In this document: one piece after another, positions 1 through 9,885 of the stretch
How positions within the stretch are numbered: the stretch's first letter is position 1
How the letters are laid out: every line of letters begins with the position of its first letter
Assembly: GCA_008729055.1 (NCBI GenBank)
Contig: SDUX01000010.1
Location: 3,487,090 to 3,551,089, forward strand
Reading direction: 5' to 3'
Source of the DNA: Pyropia haitanensis
Lineage: Eukaryota > Rhodophyta > Bangiophyceae > Bangiales > Bangiaceae
Length of the DNA stretch: 64,000 nt
Made by a program: the position numbers and the translations under genes
The notes under the pieces: generated by a model
The model's database searches: none
Seen by the model: the letters and a program-made list of their open reading frames with translations, nothing else
Told to the model about the DNA's origin: nothing

Positions 1-1891
1 GCGACAGGGCGGCAGTGCCAGGCGAGGAAAACGTACCGTCCTCGCGGGCGCCACCGCCTTCACGCCCAGCTGCGCGGCCACCCTTGTCAAGAGCCGACAC
101 CGTGCCGGTGCGGCCGACCGGCATGGAAAGTGTGTCGCCACCCTCCTCATAGCTCCAAGACACACCGCGAGCAGATCGGACAGCGGGTTCAGTCGCCCAC
201 AGCGAAGCGGAAGTCACAGCAGGCGCCCCCGGAGATGCCCAGCTACTGGCGACCACCCCCTCTGCCGGTTCCTCACTCGAAGACGGGGACGTGCCGACGG
301 AGGAACGTGCTGGGACAGCCTGCGTGTGCAACGCAGGCGGGAGGCCATTCGCGCCTCCGTCGCTGACCGAGTCGGAAAGGGTCGGCCACGAGGCTCGCAA
401 ACCATCCCAATTGGAAGATCCCGGCGCCGCCCACAGGCGAGGTCCAGCCGAGCCCAGCACGTCCGGCATGGGGTAGGACACCGTGCCAACCGACGACGGC
501 GGCTGCGGTTGCCCTGCCGCCGCCGCTAACGCCTGTACCTCTTGATTGTTGTGCGTGGGCGCCTGAGGCGGCCTCCGCCGCTTTGGCGCCGCCCCACCAA
601 GCGCAGTACCGTTTGGCATCCCCGCTGACGACGACAGCGACGGCAGCCGGCCCCAGTTGCGGCCAACGGCCGCTGCGGAACGTCCCGCACCAGGAGCCAC
701 ACTCAGCCGCCCTGTCGGGGGAGAACCAACCGACGGGGACGGTCCGATGGACGTGGTCACACCAACCACCCCGCCGCTGCCCCCACTACTGCTGCCGCTG
801 CTGCCGGGCTTCGCGGAGGGCCCCGTCGCCATGGCCGCGCGAAAGATTCGCGATAGCCGCGCCGCCTCGCCCTCCCCGTCCAGCGCCGCCATCAATGCCA
901 CCGCATCAGAGGTGGAGAGGAAGGGCAGCAACGCGTCCAGCGCCGCCGCCGACGTGGCCGCTATTGCACTGACACCCAGCGGCGCGCCACCGAGACTGCC
1001 GACGCCACCACCCGTGGCAACGGCACCCCCCGCGCCCGAGCCCCAAGTCGGGGCAGGGGCGGAAGCACCGCCGCCACCCTCGACGACGCCGCCGCGCTCA
1101 GCCGGGTCCAAACGCAGGGTGGCCAATAGCCCATCCGGGGCACTCGACCCCCCGCCCCGTCCAAGGCCGCGGCCATTCGACCCCCCCGGCACGTCTGCGT
1201 CAAGAAAGGCCTGCATAACCGCCTCCCGTGAAGCTGCTTCATCCCGAGGTCGCGGCGCGGGAGCACCAAACGGTGAACCAACCCGGCGTCCACCCGCCGG
1301 GGTGCTCCCTGGCGCAGAGACAGCCGCCGCCGCTGCCGCAGTCGCCGCTGCCGCCGCTGCCGCCGCTGCCGCAGCTGCGCCCACCACTCCCGACGAAGAT
1401 GGTGGCGGCGGTGGTGGCGGCGGTGGCGGTGGCGGCGGAGCACAGTGGCACTTCCACGCGCGAAACGAAAGGTGGCCGCTGCCGCTGCCGCCACTGCCCA
1501 TCAGGGAACCCGTCGCCCACGCGCCGGTAGGCAGCAACGGCGGCGGAGCGCCGACCGCGGCCACCGCTGCCACCGCCGCGGCCGCCGCATCGCCGCTCCC
1601 GCTCGCCGTCGCGGCGCCCGACGGTGCAAATGGCGGCGCGGCCGCCGACACGGACGGTCGGGGCGACGGCATGACCAGCGGATCCCCGCGAGTGACCGAC
1701 GGCGACGTCAAAGACGAGCAGGGGGAGGAAGCGGGAACGCGCCACGCAGTGGAGGGGGCAGACACACCGGCAGCATACACGGGTTTCACCCCAGACCCGT
1801 GCGACGGGACAGATATGGGTTTCACTCTAGACCGGCGCGACGGGACAGCCACGGCAACGGCGGCGGCACCCAAGACGGGGGGGGGGACCAT
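1..1891 (-). CDS. Uncharacterised protein, 5' part only (runs off left edge)
   Basis: Reading the minus strand from an ATG at 1891 gives a frame that stays open to base 1, about 630 codons, with no stop inside the window. I do not recognise the protein. It is rich in Ala, Pro, Ser and Gly and looks mostly disordered. It has a Pro run (near 1403-1438), an Ala run (near 1322-1378), a basic RRR patch (572-580) and one clearly helical, Leu-rich stretch encoded at about 842-973 (contains LDALLPFLS and LMAALDGEGE). Codons end mainly in G or C, and the composition in this frame is more varied than in the overlapping plus-strand frame (657-1994), which I take as its antisense shadow. The start is uncertain because the frame is also open upstream of 1891. 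A nuclear regulatory protein is possible but unproven. Confidence 0.5.
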   Translation of the reverse strand, partial: MVPPPVLGAAAVAVAVPSRRSRVKPISVPSHGSGVKPVYAAGVSAPSTAWRVPASSPCSSLTSPSVTRGDPLVMPSPRPSVSAAAPPFAPSGAATASGSGDAAAAAVAAVAAVGAPPPLLPTGAWATGSLMGSGGSGSGHLSFRAWKCHCAPPPPPPPPPPPPPSSSGVVGAAAAAAAAAAAATAAAAAAVSAPGSTPAGGRRVGSPFGAPAPRPRDEAASREAVMQAFLDADVPGGSNGRGLGRGGGSSAPDGLLATLRLDPAERGGVVEGGGGASAPAPTWGSGAGGAVATGGGVGSLGGAPLGVSAIAATSAAALDALLPFLSTSDAVALMAALDGEGEAARLSRIFRAAMATGPSAKPGSSGSSSGGSGGVVGVTTSIGPSPSVGSPPTGRLSVAPGAGRSAAAVGRNWGRLPSLSSSAGMPNGTALGGAAPKRRRPPQAPTHNNQEVQALAAAAGQPQPPSSVGTVSYPMPDVLGSAGPRLWAAPGSSNWDGLRASWPTLSDSVSDGGANGLPPALHTQAVPARSSVGTSPSSSEEPAEGVVASSWASPGAPAVTSASLWATEPAVRSARGVSWSYEEGGDTLSMPVGRTGTVSALDKGGRAAGREGGGAREDGTFSSPGTAALS

Positions 1892-2845
1892 ATGCGCGCG
1901 TAGCCGCGGCCACACCCGGCCAGGCCAGCCGTCAAGAGAGAAAACCGCAGGGGCGGCAGGCGGATGGCGGAGAGAGATGAGAGGGCGCGTGTAGCGGTGA
2001 AGAGGTGAGCGCCGGGGCACAGCGACGCCACTCCCTAGCCGCAGGGCCACGGCAGGCGCACGTCCCACAGCTCACTGCGAGGCCACGCCGCTCGCCACGC
2101 CAGCACGGTGCACAAGCACAGCCCGCGGGGACCAAGACGGCCGCGCGGCAGCGGGAGCAGCGCACGCCGCGGCGGTGGCCGGCCAACGTATCTTCCGGCC
2201 GCCGCCTCCCGTCCGAGCCACGCCCACGCCCGAGCCACGCCCACGCCCCCACACGCCACAAAAAAAGTCGAGCCAGCCGCTGAGAGCGCCAGGGCGAGCG
2301 GTACGCGGCACGCTCCCCCCGGGACTTGCCCCTCCTCGACCCCCGCCGGAAACGGCACCGTAGCCTGCTCGCCTGCGCGCCCACCCTTCCACACCAAGCT
2401 CAGCTACAGCCGCCACCAACTACCACCGCCGCCACTGCCGCCACAGCAGCCGCGCTCTCGTCGGCGGCGTCGTGCAGGGCGGTCTGCGCGCCCGCCACAC
2501 CCCCCCGCGCCGCCCTGCGCGCGCGCCCCCCCCCCCCCCCCCCCGCGAGCCCGCCGCGGGGAGTCTCGCACCGGTGCGTGCGGGGGTGGGTCGGGGGGGA
2601 GGTGTGCTCGCGGGGGGCGGGTGTGCCGGCCACAGCGCGCAACGCCCGCGGCCGCGACCGCCACGGCCCCCGCCCCCTCCAACCGTCCCCCGCCCCTGCC
2701 GCCGCCACCCTGACCGCGCCAGCGCGCGGCGCGGAGCAGCTGGTGGGGGCGGGGCGAATTTCACGTCGGCCCGCTTGCCACCGGCCCCCCACTCCCACGG
2801 CTGGCGGCCGACGCGGAAGGGGCGGGGGACTCCACTAGCAGCGAC

Positions 2846-2879
<34 letters not shown>

Positions 2880-3601
2880 GCGGCAGCGGCAGCGGTGGCG
2901 GCGGGACGACGAGTCTTTCCCCACCCCCTCCGCACCCCCCCCCCTCCGTCTGGTCGATCGCAGGCATTCGCTGGCCGCGGTGACTGTCTCAAGGGGGGGC
3001 CGCTCACCGCTTACAACACAGCAAGAGCCAGAAAACCAGAAATCGGCCGGCGGCCAACCCGCCTGGCAACCCACGACCAAGGCAGGCCGCCGCCCTCCAA
3101 GCTGTCGCGGGGAAAAGAAACCTCCACAGTGGGTCCCCTGCGCAGGTGCCAGTGCGACCGCGACGGCACGACCCGGGTGGGCGGCGGGTTGACCCGCCAC
3201 AGCCCCGCACCATTGGCGGCCGGTTGCCCAATCACCGTCGAGAGAAATCTCCCGCAGACAGGCCGCGGGCCTGGCGGACCTTGCCTGTGGCGGGGTGCCG
3301 ATGGGCCGCGGGAGAGAGTGACGGAGGCGTTGGCGCGATTTTTTTATGGATACCCCCCCCGCGCCACGCACGCGCACCTTGGCTCTGCCAAAACTGCTGT
3401 GACAGAGCAGTGATCAAAATGGGCGCCCCCGTCGCTCGAGCCGCAACCACCCGCTTGGACGGTGCCCAACGGAGGTCGGATCGCCAGCCCAGGCAGGTAT
3501 CCCCCGCCCCCCCCCCTCTGCAGGGAGGAGGAGGCACCACCCCCCCCCCCAGATGGTTCCACTTTGATGCTTGTCAATGCGCCATCTTGGGGCGCCCTCC
3601 C
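1892..3601. other. Gap: GC-rich upstream region without a supported gene
   Basis: This is presumably the promoter and leader of the minus-strand gene at 1-1891, then unassigned DNA. It contains C-runs (near 2527-2543) and a GGC trinucleotide tract (2840-2910). Many frames are open only because of composition. No gene or RNA was recognised. Confidence 0.4.
3597..3601. repeat. Target-site duplication, left copy (CTCCC)
   Basis: The 5 bases before the left LTR are CTCCC, the same as the 5 bases after the right LTR. Five bp is the usual length for copia integrases. Confidence 0.9.
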
Positions 3602-4192
3602 TGTGAGTATCGGCGAGGATGTGGAGAAAAACGCAGTGTACCCCACGAGGCCAGACACCGGCGACCCGACACCCCAACGCGGGGTGGCGAGTTCCAATGT
3701 CTAGTCTGCCGGGCCGAGGGCGCCCGGCACTCAGGTGCGCGGCCGGGTGCTCTTATACCCCGCCCCGCACGCGGCGGCAGGTCCGCCGCACGCGGCGGTG
3801 AGCGCCCCCGACACGCCCACAGACGCAAGTCTAGCCCCCCCTCTCCACACGGCCATCAGCCCACCTATTGTGGACAACACCCGCGAATCACCCCCTTCCA
3901 CTCAAGCAAAACAATGCACAAACCGGCCAATCACGGCCTGGCGAAACACATAATCGAGCCAATCGGCCCGACCCAATCTGTCAGCCATCACCGGGGGTTT
4001 GACCAAACATCATTGATGTTCGGTCACACCCCGCCGAGGTCTGACCAAACGCAAACGCGTGTCCCCCACAATCTTGGCAGGATCCGGTCCAGCGCCCAAT
4101 CATCGGTCACATGGCTGGGTCCGAGTCTCGCCTCGCCGCGCGGCACGAGGGTGCGGGGCAGCGCACGCCCCCCCCGCAGCGGCGTAATCACA
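3602..4192 (-). repeat. 3' LTR of the copia element
   Basis: This is the left-hand copy, 591 bp, which is the 3' LTR in the sense of the element. It starts TGTGAG and ends ATCACA on the plus strand and matches 9886-10476 throughout. The Pol stop codon (4188-4190) lies inside it. Confidence 0.95.
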
Positions 4193-7100
4193 CTCCCGGG
4201 TTTTCCACACCCGAGTGCCGCGGCGACGCGTCGGTGCGCGTAATCCACTGCTGCACAGGGTTGACGTCCTTGGCCGTCTTCATCATGGCGCTCAGCGCCG
4301 CACACTGACCCGGCTTGGTCAGCCCATCGGCAATGTTGTGCTCGGATTGAACCAGCCCCACGTTGGATATCTCGTGGCGGTTGTAGGCCTCCCGCGCCGC
4401 GGCCACGTCAATCATTAGCCGCTTCTCCGTGGTGTGCGACGCCCGCGTAATGACGTCAAACATCTGCTTCGAGTCCGTGAGCATCACAAGCGGTAGGTGC
4501 TGGTGATAAATGCGCTCTAGGTCGTGCTTGAGGATGAACGCGGTGTCAAACGCGTCTGCAAAGGCGTAGACCTCCCCTGCCATAATGCTCCGCACCACAC
4601 GCCGCGCCTTCTTGCTGGAGTAGCTCAGCACGTGGCAGTTGTTGTCCCCGTCGCAAAGCATCACAATGTAACCGAGCTGGGATGAGAGATCGTCATTGTT
4701 GGCAAAAGACGCATCAGAGTAGGCGCGCAGGTGCAGCGTCTCTCGGCTCAGGGGTCCATAGGTCAGCCCTAAGTCCTTGGTACTGTGGGCGTACTTGATA
4801 GCCTTGTTCAGTTCCCGCACGTGGCGCTCGCAGAAGGTCTCGGCGGTCACTTGTGCAGCCCGGTTGATAGCACAGCAGAGATCGGGCCTGCTGTGAGCCA
4901 GCCATCCAAACCCCGCTCGGGCAGACACAAAGGCGTCAAAGGAGATGTCGGTTGGCAGCTTGCTCGCCGCTGCGACGTAGGACTCCTGGCTGAGCACGAA
5001 ACATCGCGGCGACCCGTCCAGCGTCTTGAGAAACGCGCCCACAAACTCGAGGTTGTCCCACACCCGCGGCTTGGACTCGAACGTTTCCAGCGTCTGCTGG
5101 GTCAAGGTCTGGAATGACTCATCGCCGCCGTTCAGCAGGTCGTCAACATAACCGCCCAACAGTCCCACCGTGCGCCCATTCTCCTCCTTGATGAAGAGTG
5201 ACGGATCTCCCGTCAGGGGGACCATACCCAGGTCGTCCTTAACGTGACCCGTTAAGGTCACCGCCCAGTAGTCTCCAGCGTCGCACATCCCATATAAGGG
5301 CAGGAGGAGCAGCAGTACCTCGCCGTCACCGACGCCAAACAGCTCGGCATCGGCTGGGCGCGGCTGCAGGTAGATGGTACGCGTGAGTCTCTCCTTGCTC
5401 TGCAGGTACGCCTGGTTCACGTCGTGCGAAAAGATGCGAAAATTGAGCACGGCACTGGTCGACAAGATAATCTTGGTGGAACTCTGGCGCAAGGTGGAGA
5501 TGTTGTGGACGATAAAAGGCTTCTCCTTGTCGTTGTGCCCCTGGAGGACGTAGCGCGACTTAAACTTGGCGTTGTTCGTCCCCACGTGCTTGATCGCGTC
5601 GACAAAGCGGCCCTTGAGGATGGACGCGTCAGCAGGCAGCGAGTCTCTTCGCACCTTCTTGAATGCCCCACGCTTCACGAGTCCGCTGGCCTCCTCCAGC
5701 CTCGCAGCCTTAGCCTCAGCTGTTGAAACCCGAGGGTCCTCTGGCTTGAGGACCTCAGTCTTGAAAATCCGGGAGGGCGTCTCTGCCTCGGCCTGAGTGT
5801 CGCGGTAGGCCCTCTCTTGAATGTACCCCAGGCGCTGGCCCAGGCTGCACACCAAGGTGTCCCCAGCGATGATAGCGTCGACGACGTTGCCCATGTCCTC
5901 GTTGCCAACAGTATCAGTCGCGACGTCGGCTGGCGTCTCCTCGGTCGTCTCAAGAGGCGGTAAGTACTCCTTGACTTTGTCAATTGAAAACAACTTGAGG
6001 CGATCGTTGATGTCCAGCCACACTTGCTTGCCATCGTGACCCTGCACCGTGTACGGGCCTTGCCACTCGTCCACAGGCTTCTCGCGGTACACGAGGACGC
6101 GCATGCCCGGGCTGATCTCGGTGTTGGACGCCTTCGGGACGTTGCGCCGTACGGCAGTACTTAGCCGCGCACGAGCGACGTGCTTGACCATGTCCGCGCG
6201 GGCCTCCACCAACGCCTTGTTCCGCTCCCGCTGCATCGGCAAGTCGACGGGGTTGACCGGCATGCGGGGGTTGATGCCAAACACGAGGAGAACTGGAGAG
6301 ATACCCATCGGCCCCGCTGTCTGGTTCATGGCCCACACGGACAGGGACAAGGCTTGACCCTTGTCAATGGTCGGGTGCGCGGCACGCACGCGCCGGAAGA
6401 TCTGGCGCAGAAACGCATGGTAGCGCTCACCTGCACCAAGGGAGTTGTGGCTCTCAACACCCGAGTCCCGTTGCTTGATGCCAGCCGCCTCAACTCGTGC
6501 CCTCCATTGCGGTGCCTGCAGCTGCGGCCCTTGATCGACGTGCAGCTCTTGTGGGTATCCAACATACGCGGCCACCCAAATCTTGACGAATAGGTCCCAC
6601 GTGGCATCGGCCGTCTGGCCATCGCCCATAAAACCGGCCGCGCTCCAGAGGGTGTCGGCGTCCACCACATGTAGAACGGCCTCCCCCTCCAGAAACATGA
6701 GGTCCAACAGCACTAGCCGGTTGAAGCACACGTCCTCGTGGGGGAGTGCCACCCTAAAGCGGTTGGGCTCCTTCCCTAGGCGCTGACAGACGTCACAGGC
6801 GTCAGCGACATCCTGCAGCTGCTTGAGGGTCAGCGGCACCGCGTCGTCAATCTTGGCCCGCCTCATGAGAGCGTACAGTCGCTCCGAGTTGGCGTGGAAA
6901 AAGTGCTTGTGAATGCGCTGCAGCTCCGGGAAGGTGTATAGTATCTCCGCCTCCCACTCGAAGAAAATGTGCCCCATCTTGCGCACCAACGGTACTTGGA
7001 TGCCCTCGTTCACGCACACGAGCCGGTTGGTTGTGTTGTTCACGTACATGTTGTGCCTGTCGAGGAAGTCAAGTCCCAATAGTAGCGGCACGTTGATAGC

Positions 7101-7415
7101 CACCACGTCGATCTCAATCAAAATCATGAAGCTGTCGGTGATGGGTATGCGCACCGCCACCGTCCCGACACACGGATGTCGCCCGCCACCGAACCGGTAC
7201 ACCATCCCGCTCTTGTTGCCCAGCGTCACACCCGGGTTGTGGCTCGCAAGGTAGGCCTCAGCCTGCCTCTTGCCGACAACCGTCTTCTCCGCTCCGATGT
7301 CCATGCAGGCACCCTCGAATCTCTCGGCCTTGTCCAGTAAAGTGATGATCTCCTTGTCGACAAATATGTCGGGTGGACGCTTGAGTCTGTGCTTGAGGGA
7401 AGGTCGACTAGTCAA
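4188..7415 (-). CDS. pol: Copia Pol polyprotein (PR-INT-RT-RH)
   Basis: About 1,075 residues counted from a TTG at 7415; the frame is open back to 7439, after a TGA at 7440-7442. Domains in order: aspartic protease with DIGA at residues 39-42 and LLGLDFL near 112; HHCC zinc finger (His 169-174, Cys 207/210); integrase triad Asp238, Asp294, Glu330 with exactly 35 residues between the last two (DD35E); reverse transcriptase with HDVNQAYL near 664 and YVDD at 756-759; RNase H with Asp901, Glu948, Asp981. No stops or frameshifts. No good start codon exists, and Gag reads into a run of five T (complement of 7427-7431) just before its stop, so a -1 frameshift is the likely route to Gag-Pol. The stop codon overlaps the first bases of the 3' LTR. 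The integrase tail has LVFGINPRMP, seen in GalEa-like relatives (family knowledge, not checked). Confidence 0.95.
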   Translation of the reverse strand: MTSRPSLKHRLKRPPDIFVDKEIITLLDKAERFEGACMDIGAEKTVVGKRQAEAYLASHNPGVTLGNKSGMVYRFGGGRHPCVGTVAVRIPITDSFMILIEIDVVAINVPLLLGLDFLDRHNMYVNNTTNRLVCVNEGIQVPLVRKMGHIFFEWEAEILYTFPELQRIHKHFFHANSERLYALMRRAKIDDAVPLTLKQLQDVADACDVCQRLGKEPNRFRVALPHEDVCFNRLVLLDLMFLEGEAVLHVVDADTLWSAAGFMGDGQTADATWDLFVKIWVAAYVGYPQELHVDQGPQLQAPQWRARVEAAGIKQRDSGVESHNSLGAGERYHAFLRQIFRRVRAAHPTIDKGQALSLSVWAMNQTAGPMGISPVLLVFGINPRMPVNPVDLPMQRERNKALVEARADMVKHVARARLSTAVRRNVPKASNTEISPGMRVLVYREKPVDEWQGPYTVQGHDGKQVWLDINDRLKLFSIDKVKEYLPPLETTEETPADVATDTVGNEDMGNVVDAIIAGDTLVCSLGQRLGYIQERAYRDTQAEAETPSRIFKTEVLKPEDPRVSTAEAKAARLEEASGLVKRGAFKKVRRDSLPADASILKGRFVDAIKHVGTNNAKFKSRYVLQGHNDKEKPFIVHNISTLRQSSTKIILSTSAVLNFRIFSHDVNQAYLQSKERLTRTIYLQPRPADAELFGVGDGEVLLLLLPLYGMCDAGDYWAVTLTGHVKDDLGMVPLTGDPSLFIKEENGRTVGLLGGYVDDLLNGGDESFQTLTQQTLETFESKPRVWDNLEFVGAFLKTLDGSPRCFVLSQESYVAAASKLPTDISFDAFVSARAGFGWLAHSRPDLCCAINRAAQVTAETFCERHVRELNKAIKYAHSTKDLGLTYGPLSRETLHLRAYSDASFANNDDLSSQLGYIVMLCDGDNNCHVLSYSSKKARRVVRSIMAGEVYAFADAFDTAFILKHDLERIYHQHLPLVMLTDSKQMFDVITRASHTTEKRLMIDVAAAREAYNRHEISNVGLVQSEHNIADGLTKPGQCAALSAMMKTAKDVNPVQQWITRTDASPRHSGVENPGV
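4193..4206 (-). other. Candidate polypurine tract next to the 3' LTR
   Basis: The minus strand reads GGAAAACCCGGGAG immediately before the 3' LTR. The position fits a plus-strand primer, but the purine run is interrupted by CCC, so this is weak. It lies inside the last codons of Pol. Confidence 0.35.
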
Positions 7416-9148
7416 TCCCTCTGAGCAAAAACCTGCCCATCATTGTCGCCTTCTTCCGCGTCGACAGTAGCAGACCCACTCACCAGAGCAGCAAAGAGTG
7501 TGTCGGGCTCGAGATCTTCCGGTGGTTTGGGGGCATCCTCCTCCGAGTTGACCGCCTCTGCTACCGTGGCAGCAGTCTCGTTAATCTGCGTGCATAGCTC
7601 AAACAGTACTTGAGCAGTTGCGCCCCGCCCCGCCTTGCGCTTGGACAGGTACTCGAGGCGCTTAAGGGCAGCTCGCGCGACGTCCCGCGGCAGCGGGCAG
7701 TCGTTGATGGTGTGCTTGGGGTTGTCACAATTGAAACACCCCATAATTGAGAGGGGGTTAAATCGCCCCGTCGACTGCTGCACAGCACGGTTCCCAACTC
7801 CCACATGCTTGCGCTCATACCGGCCTTGGCCTTGATAAAACGTGCTGACCTCGTTGTCGTCGTCCATCTTGGTGGCGACGCCCGACGCGGCGTCCTGGAT
7901 CCGAGCACGCTTGGCCTCCTGGTGCTGGAAGAGGGCGGCCTGCAGCTCTCCATACAGCTTCTGGAACCCGAGCTTGTGAGTGGATACACGGCTCAACGGC
8001 TCCGTGGCCCAATCGTAGCCAACCACCGCATCTCGAAGATATTCAACTCGAAACACCTCACCGGAGTGCGACGGTGGGAGAAGCTTTGAGCCCGTTAGGA
8101 CCGCCTGGTACGTCGACGTCAACGCCGCCTCGACCGACATTCCCTTGGACTCAAACGCCTTCATGCGCAAGGACGCCAGCTTGTTGCGCGCCTGGCTCTG
8201 GCGCACGTCGGAGTGGTACTCGTTTCGGAGGCGCATGACCATCGAATCGTAGGTGTCAACGACATGGACGAGCTCGTTTAGGTAGAATCGCTTCGCGTCG
8301 CCACTAAGGAGGTTGTAGAAGTAACGCAGCATCTGCATGCGTGACAGCCCGTAGTCGCGGCACACCAGCTCATAATCGGCCACGAAATCGTCGAGGCACT
8401 CGTTGGGGTCACCAGAGAACTTGGAGCTGCTGTCCTTAAAGCGTAGCGAGATGCGGTGCGCCAAGGTGTTGTCCGTCGCATCCATAGAGTCCGCCCCATG
8501 CCCCGAGTGCGTCGGCCCTAGGTCAATCTGGGGTCGACCGCCCGCGACGTTCCCCTGGTTCGCTGGGCGCCCAAACGACGCGAGCGGTGGCAGTCCCGAC
8601 CGGGCGTCTTGGGTCCCCAGGTTGGGCGGCGGGACGTCGTCGCGGTCGTCACTTGCTGCCGAAGCGTCGGCAAGAGCAGCAGAGCGAGCCCCAGAGGGAG
8701 GAGTGGACACAAACCCCTCTGGGCCGGCAGTCCGACCATACGCCCCCGGCGCGGTGGCGTACCGGCACAGGCTCTCGTTGCAGTTGTCAATGTTGGCCAA
8801 TATCTGCTGTGCCGCCACCTTGTCCCCACCAGCCGGATACAGCGTAGCAGCGAGCCGCTTGACGCTCCGCATGTCTTCAGTCCCCCCGAGGTAGACTTCG
8901 TGGGTGCGAAGCCAGGCTAGCAGCTGCTGATGGATGAAAGGTTGGCGCATCATGTCAGGGCCCAAGAGGACCGTGGGCGGGTACAGGTCCGCCAGTTGCG
9001 CCCGCAACTCTTCTCCGGTGACTTGGTCCTCTTCTGCGTCCGCAGTCAGTGCACGCACGGCCATGATCAGCCCCTGCTGCATCTCGGACATTTGCGCCAT
9101 GATTGCGCGAGGCATAAAAGCCGGAGGGGGGTTACTTTCGGTTGACAT
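7412..9148 (-). CDS. gag: Copia Gag (capsid/nucleocapsid) polyprotein
   Basis: The 578-residue frame starts at an ATG (9146-9148) and ends with TGA (7412-7414). Its product would assemble the virus-like particle and bind the element RNA. A CCHC zinc knuckle of the form CX2CX4HX4C is encoded at about 7698-7744 (residues near 470-484, motif CFNCDNPKHTINDC), diagnostic of a retroelement nucleocapsid. Upstream is a helical capsid-like region with typical UBN2-style features (a stretch around YELVCRDYGLS and MLRYFYNLLSGDAK). The frame is undamaged. A leader of about 740 nt separates it from the 5' LTR. Pol follows in the -1 frame with a short overlap, so Pol is probably made by ribosomal slippage rather than from its own start. 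Confidence 0.93.
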   Translation of the reverse strand: MSTESNPPPAFMPRAIMAQMSEMQQGLIMAVRALTADAEEDQVTGEELRAQLADLYPPTVLLGPDMMRQPFIHQQLLAWLRTHEVYLGGTEDMRSVKRLAATLYPAGGDKVAAQQILANIDNCNESLCRYATAPGAYGRTAGPEGFVSTPPSGARSAALADASAASDDRDDVPPPNLGTQDARSGLPPLASFGRPANQGNVAGGRPQIDLGPTHSGHGADSMDATDNTLAHRISLRFKDSSSKFSGDPNECLDDFVADYELVCRDYGLSRMQMLRYFYNLLSGDAKRFYLNELVHVVDTYDSMVMRLRNEYHSDVRQSQARNKLASLRMKAFESKGMSVEAALTSTYQAVLTGSKLLPPSHSGEVFRVEYLRDAVVGYDWATEPLSRVSTHKLGFQKLYGELQAALFQHQEAKRARIQDAASGVATKMDDDNEVSTFYQGQGRYERKHVGVGNRAVQQSTGRFNPLSIMGCFNCDNPKHTINDCPLPRDVARAALKRLEYLSKRKAGRGATAQVLFELCTQINETAATVAEAVNSEEDAPKPPEDLEPDTLFAALVSGSATVDAEEGDNDGQVFAQRD

Positions 9149-9183
9149 GGCGACAAGCGCAACAGGGTCCTCTCAAAGTCGTG

Positions 9184-9261
9184 CTTGACCTTGACCACCA
9201 CCTTGGTCTTGGGCTTGACCTTGACCACCACCTTGATCTTGGGCTTGACCTTGACCTTGTG
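9184..9261 (-). repeat. 30-bp tandem repeat in the Gag leader
   Basis: Two copies of a 30-bp unit (9184-9213 and 9214-9243, differing at about one base), followed by a partial third, lie between the 5' LTR and Gag. Plus-strand core: CTTGACCTTGACCACC. Confidence 0.8.
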
Positions 9262-9350
9262 CCTTCTTGTGTTGATCCAGGGCGCGAGGGCCACGCGAAC
9301 CGGCCCACCCCCCAATTGACACAAGCAATCGAGTGTCCCCCCACGCACAC

Positions 9351-9448
9351 CGAGGTCCAGCTCCCCCCCGCACGCCGAGGTCCAGCTCCCCCCGCACACC
9401 AAGGTCCAGCTCCCCCCGCACACCAAGGTCCAGCTCCCGCAAGTACAC
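9351..9448 (-). repeat. 24/25-bp tandem repeat in the Gag leader
   Basis: Four copies begin at 9351, 9376, 9400 and 9424, each with the core AGGTCCAGCTCCC. The number of C residues differs between copies. The rest of the leader (9262-9350 and 9449-9885) shows no frame of interest, and no TGG-type primer binding site follows the 5' LTR edge at 9885. Confidence 0.8.
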
Positions 9449-9885
9449 GAGCACGTACGCGCACGCCGCGGCACTCGCGTTGGCCCGCACGGAGCTACAC
9501 ACCGAGACGCGCACGTGTGGTACCAGTGTGCCCGTCCGCTAGTGCAAGGGAAATCTGCCTCGTCGCTCTCCCGGGTCGCCACACGCACACCTCCGTCACT
9601 GGCCTCGACACGGGCGACCCGACTCCAGGTTTCAGCGGCAATGCCTTCCCCGAAAGAGGACGAGCCACGCGCCAGATCAACGTGACCAAGCCTCCCCCAA
9701 GGAAAGGAACCCCCACGTCGTGGGGGAGTCAAGACCCGTTACGGGGGAGGGGCAGGGTAATCGGAAAGCGTCCGCACAGGGGCAACGCGGTGTCTCGCAA
9801 TGCACGCACGCACGGGCAACCCCAGCACACCCGGCGCGCCCGGCGGTGCAACGCGCGTCCTGCTCGCCGGCACGGAAATCGCGAT

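Noticed and set aside
657..1994. A 445-codon plus-strand open frame
   Set aside because: It starts at TTG, has a stop-rich upstream region, and is antisense to the longer, more protein-like minus frame that runs to the window edge.
3146..4243. A 365-codon plus frame and a 600-codon plus frame at 9142-10944
   Set aside because: Both read through the LTRs on the wrong strand, and the shared LTR part gives identical peptides, so neither is a host gene.
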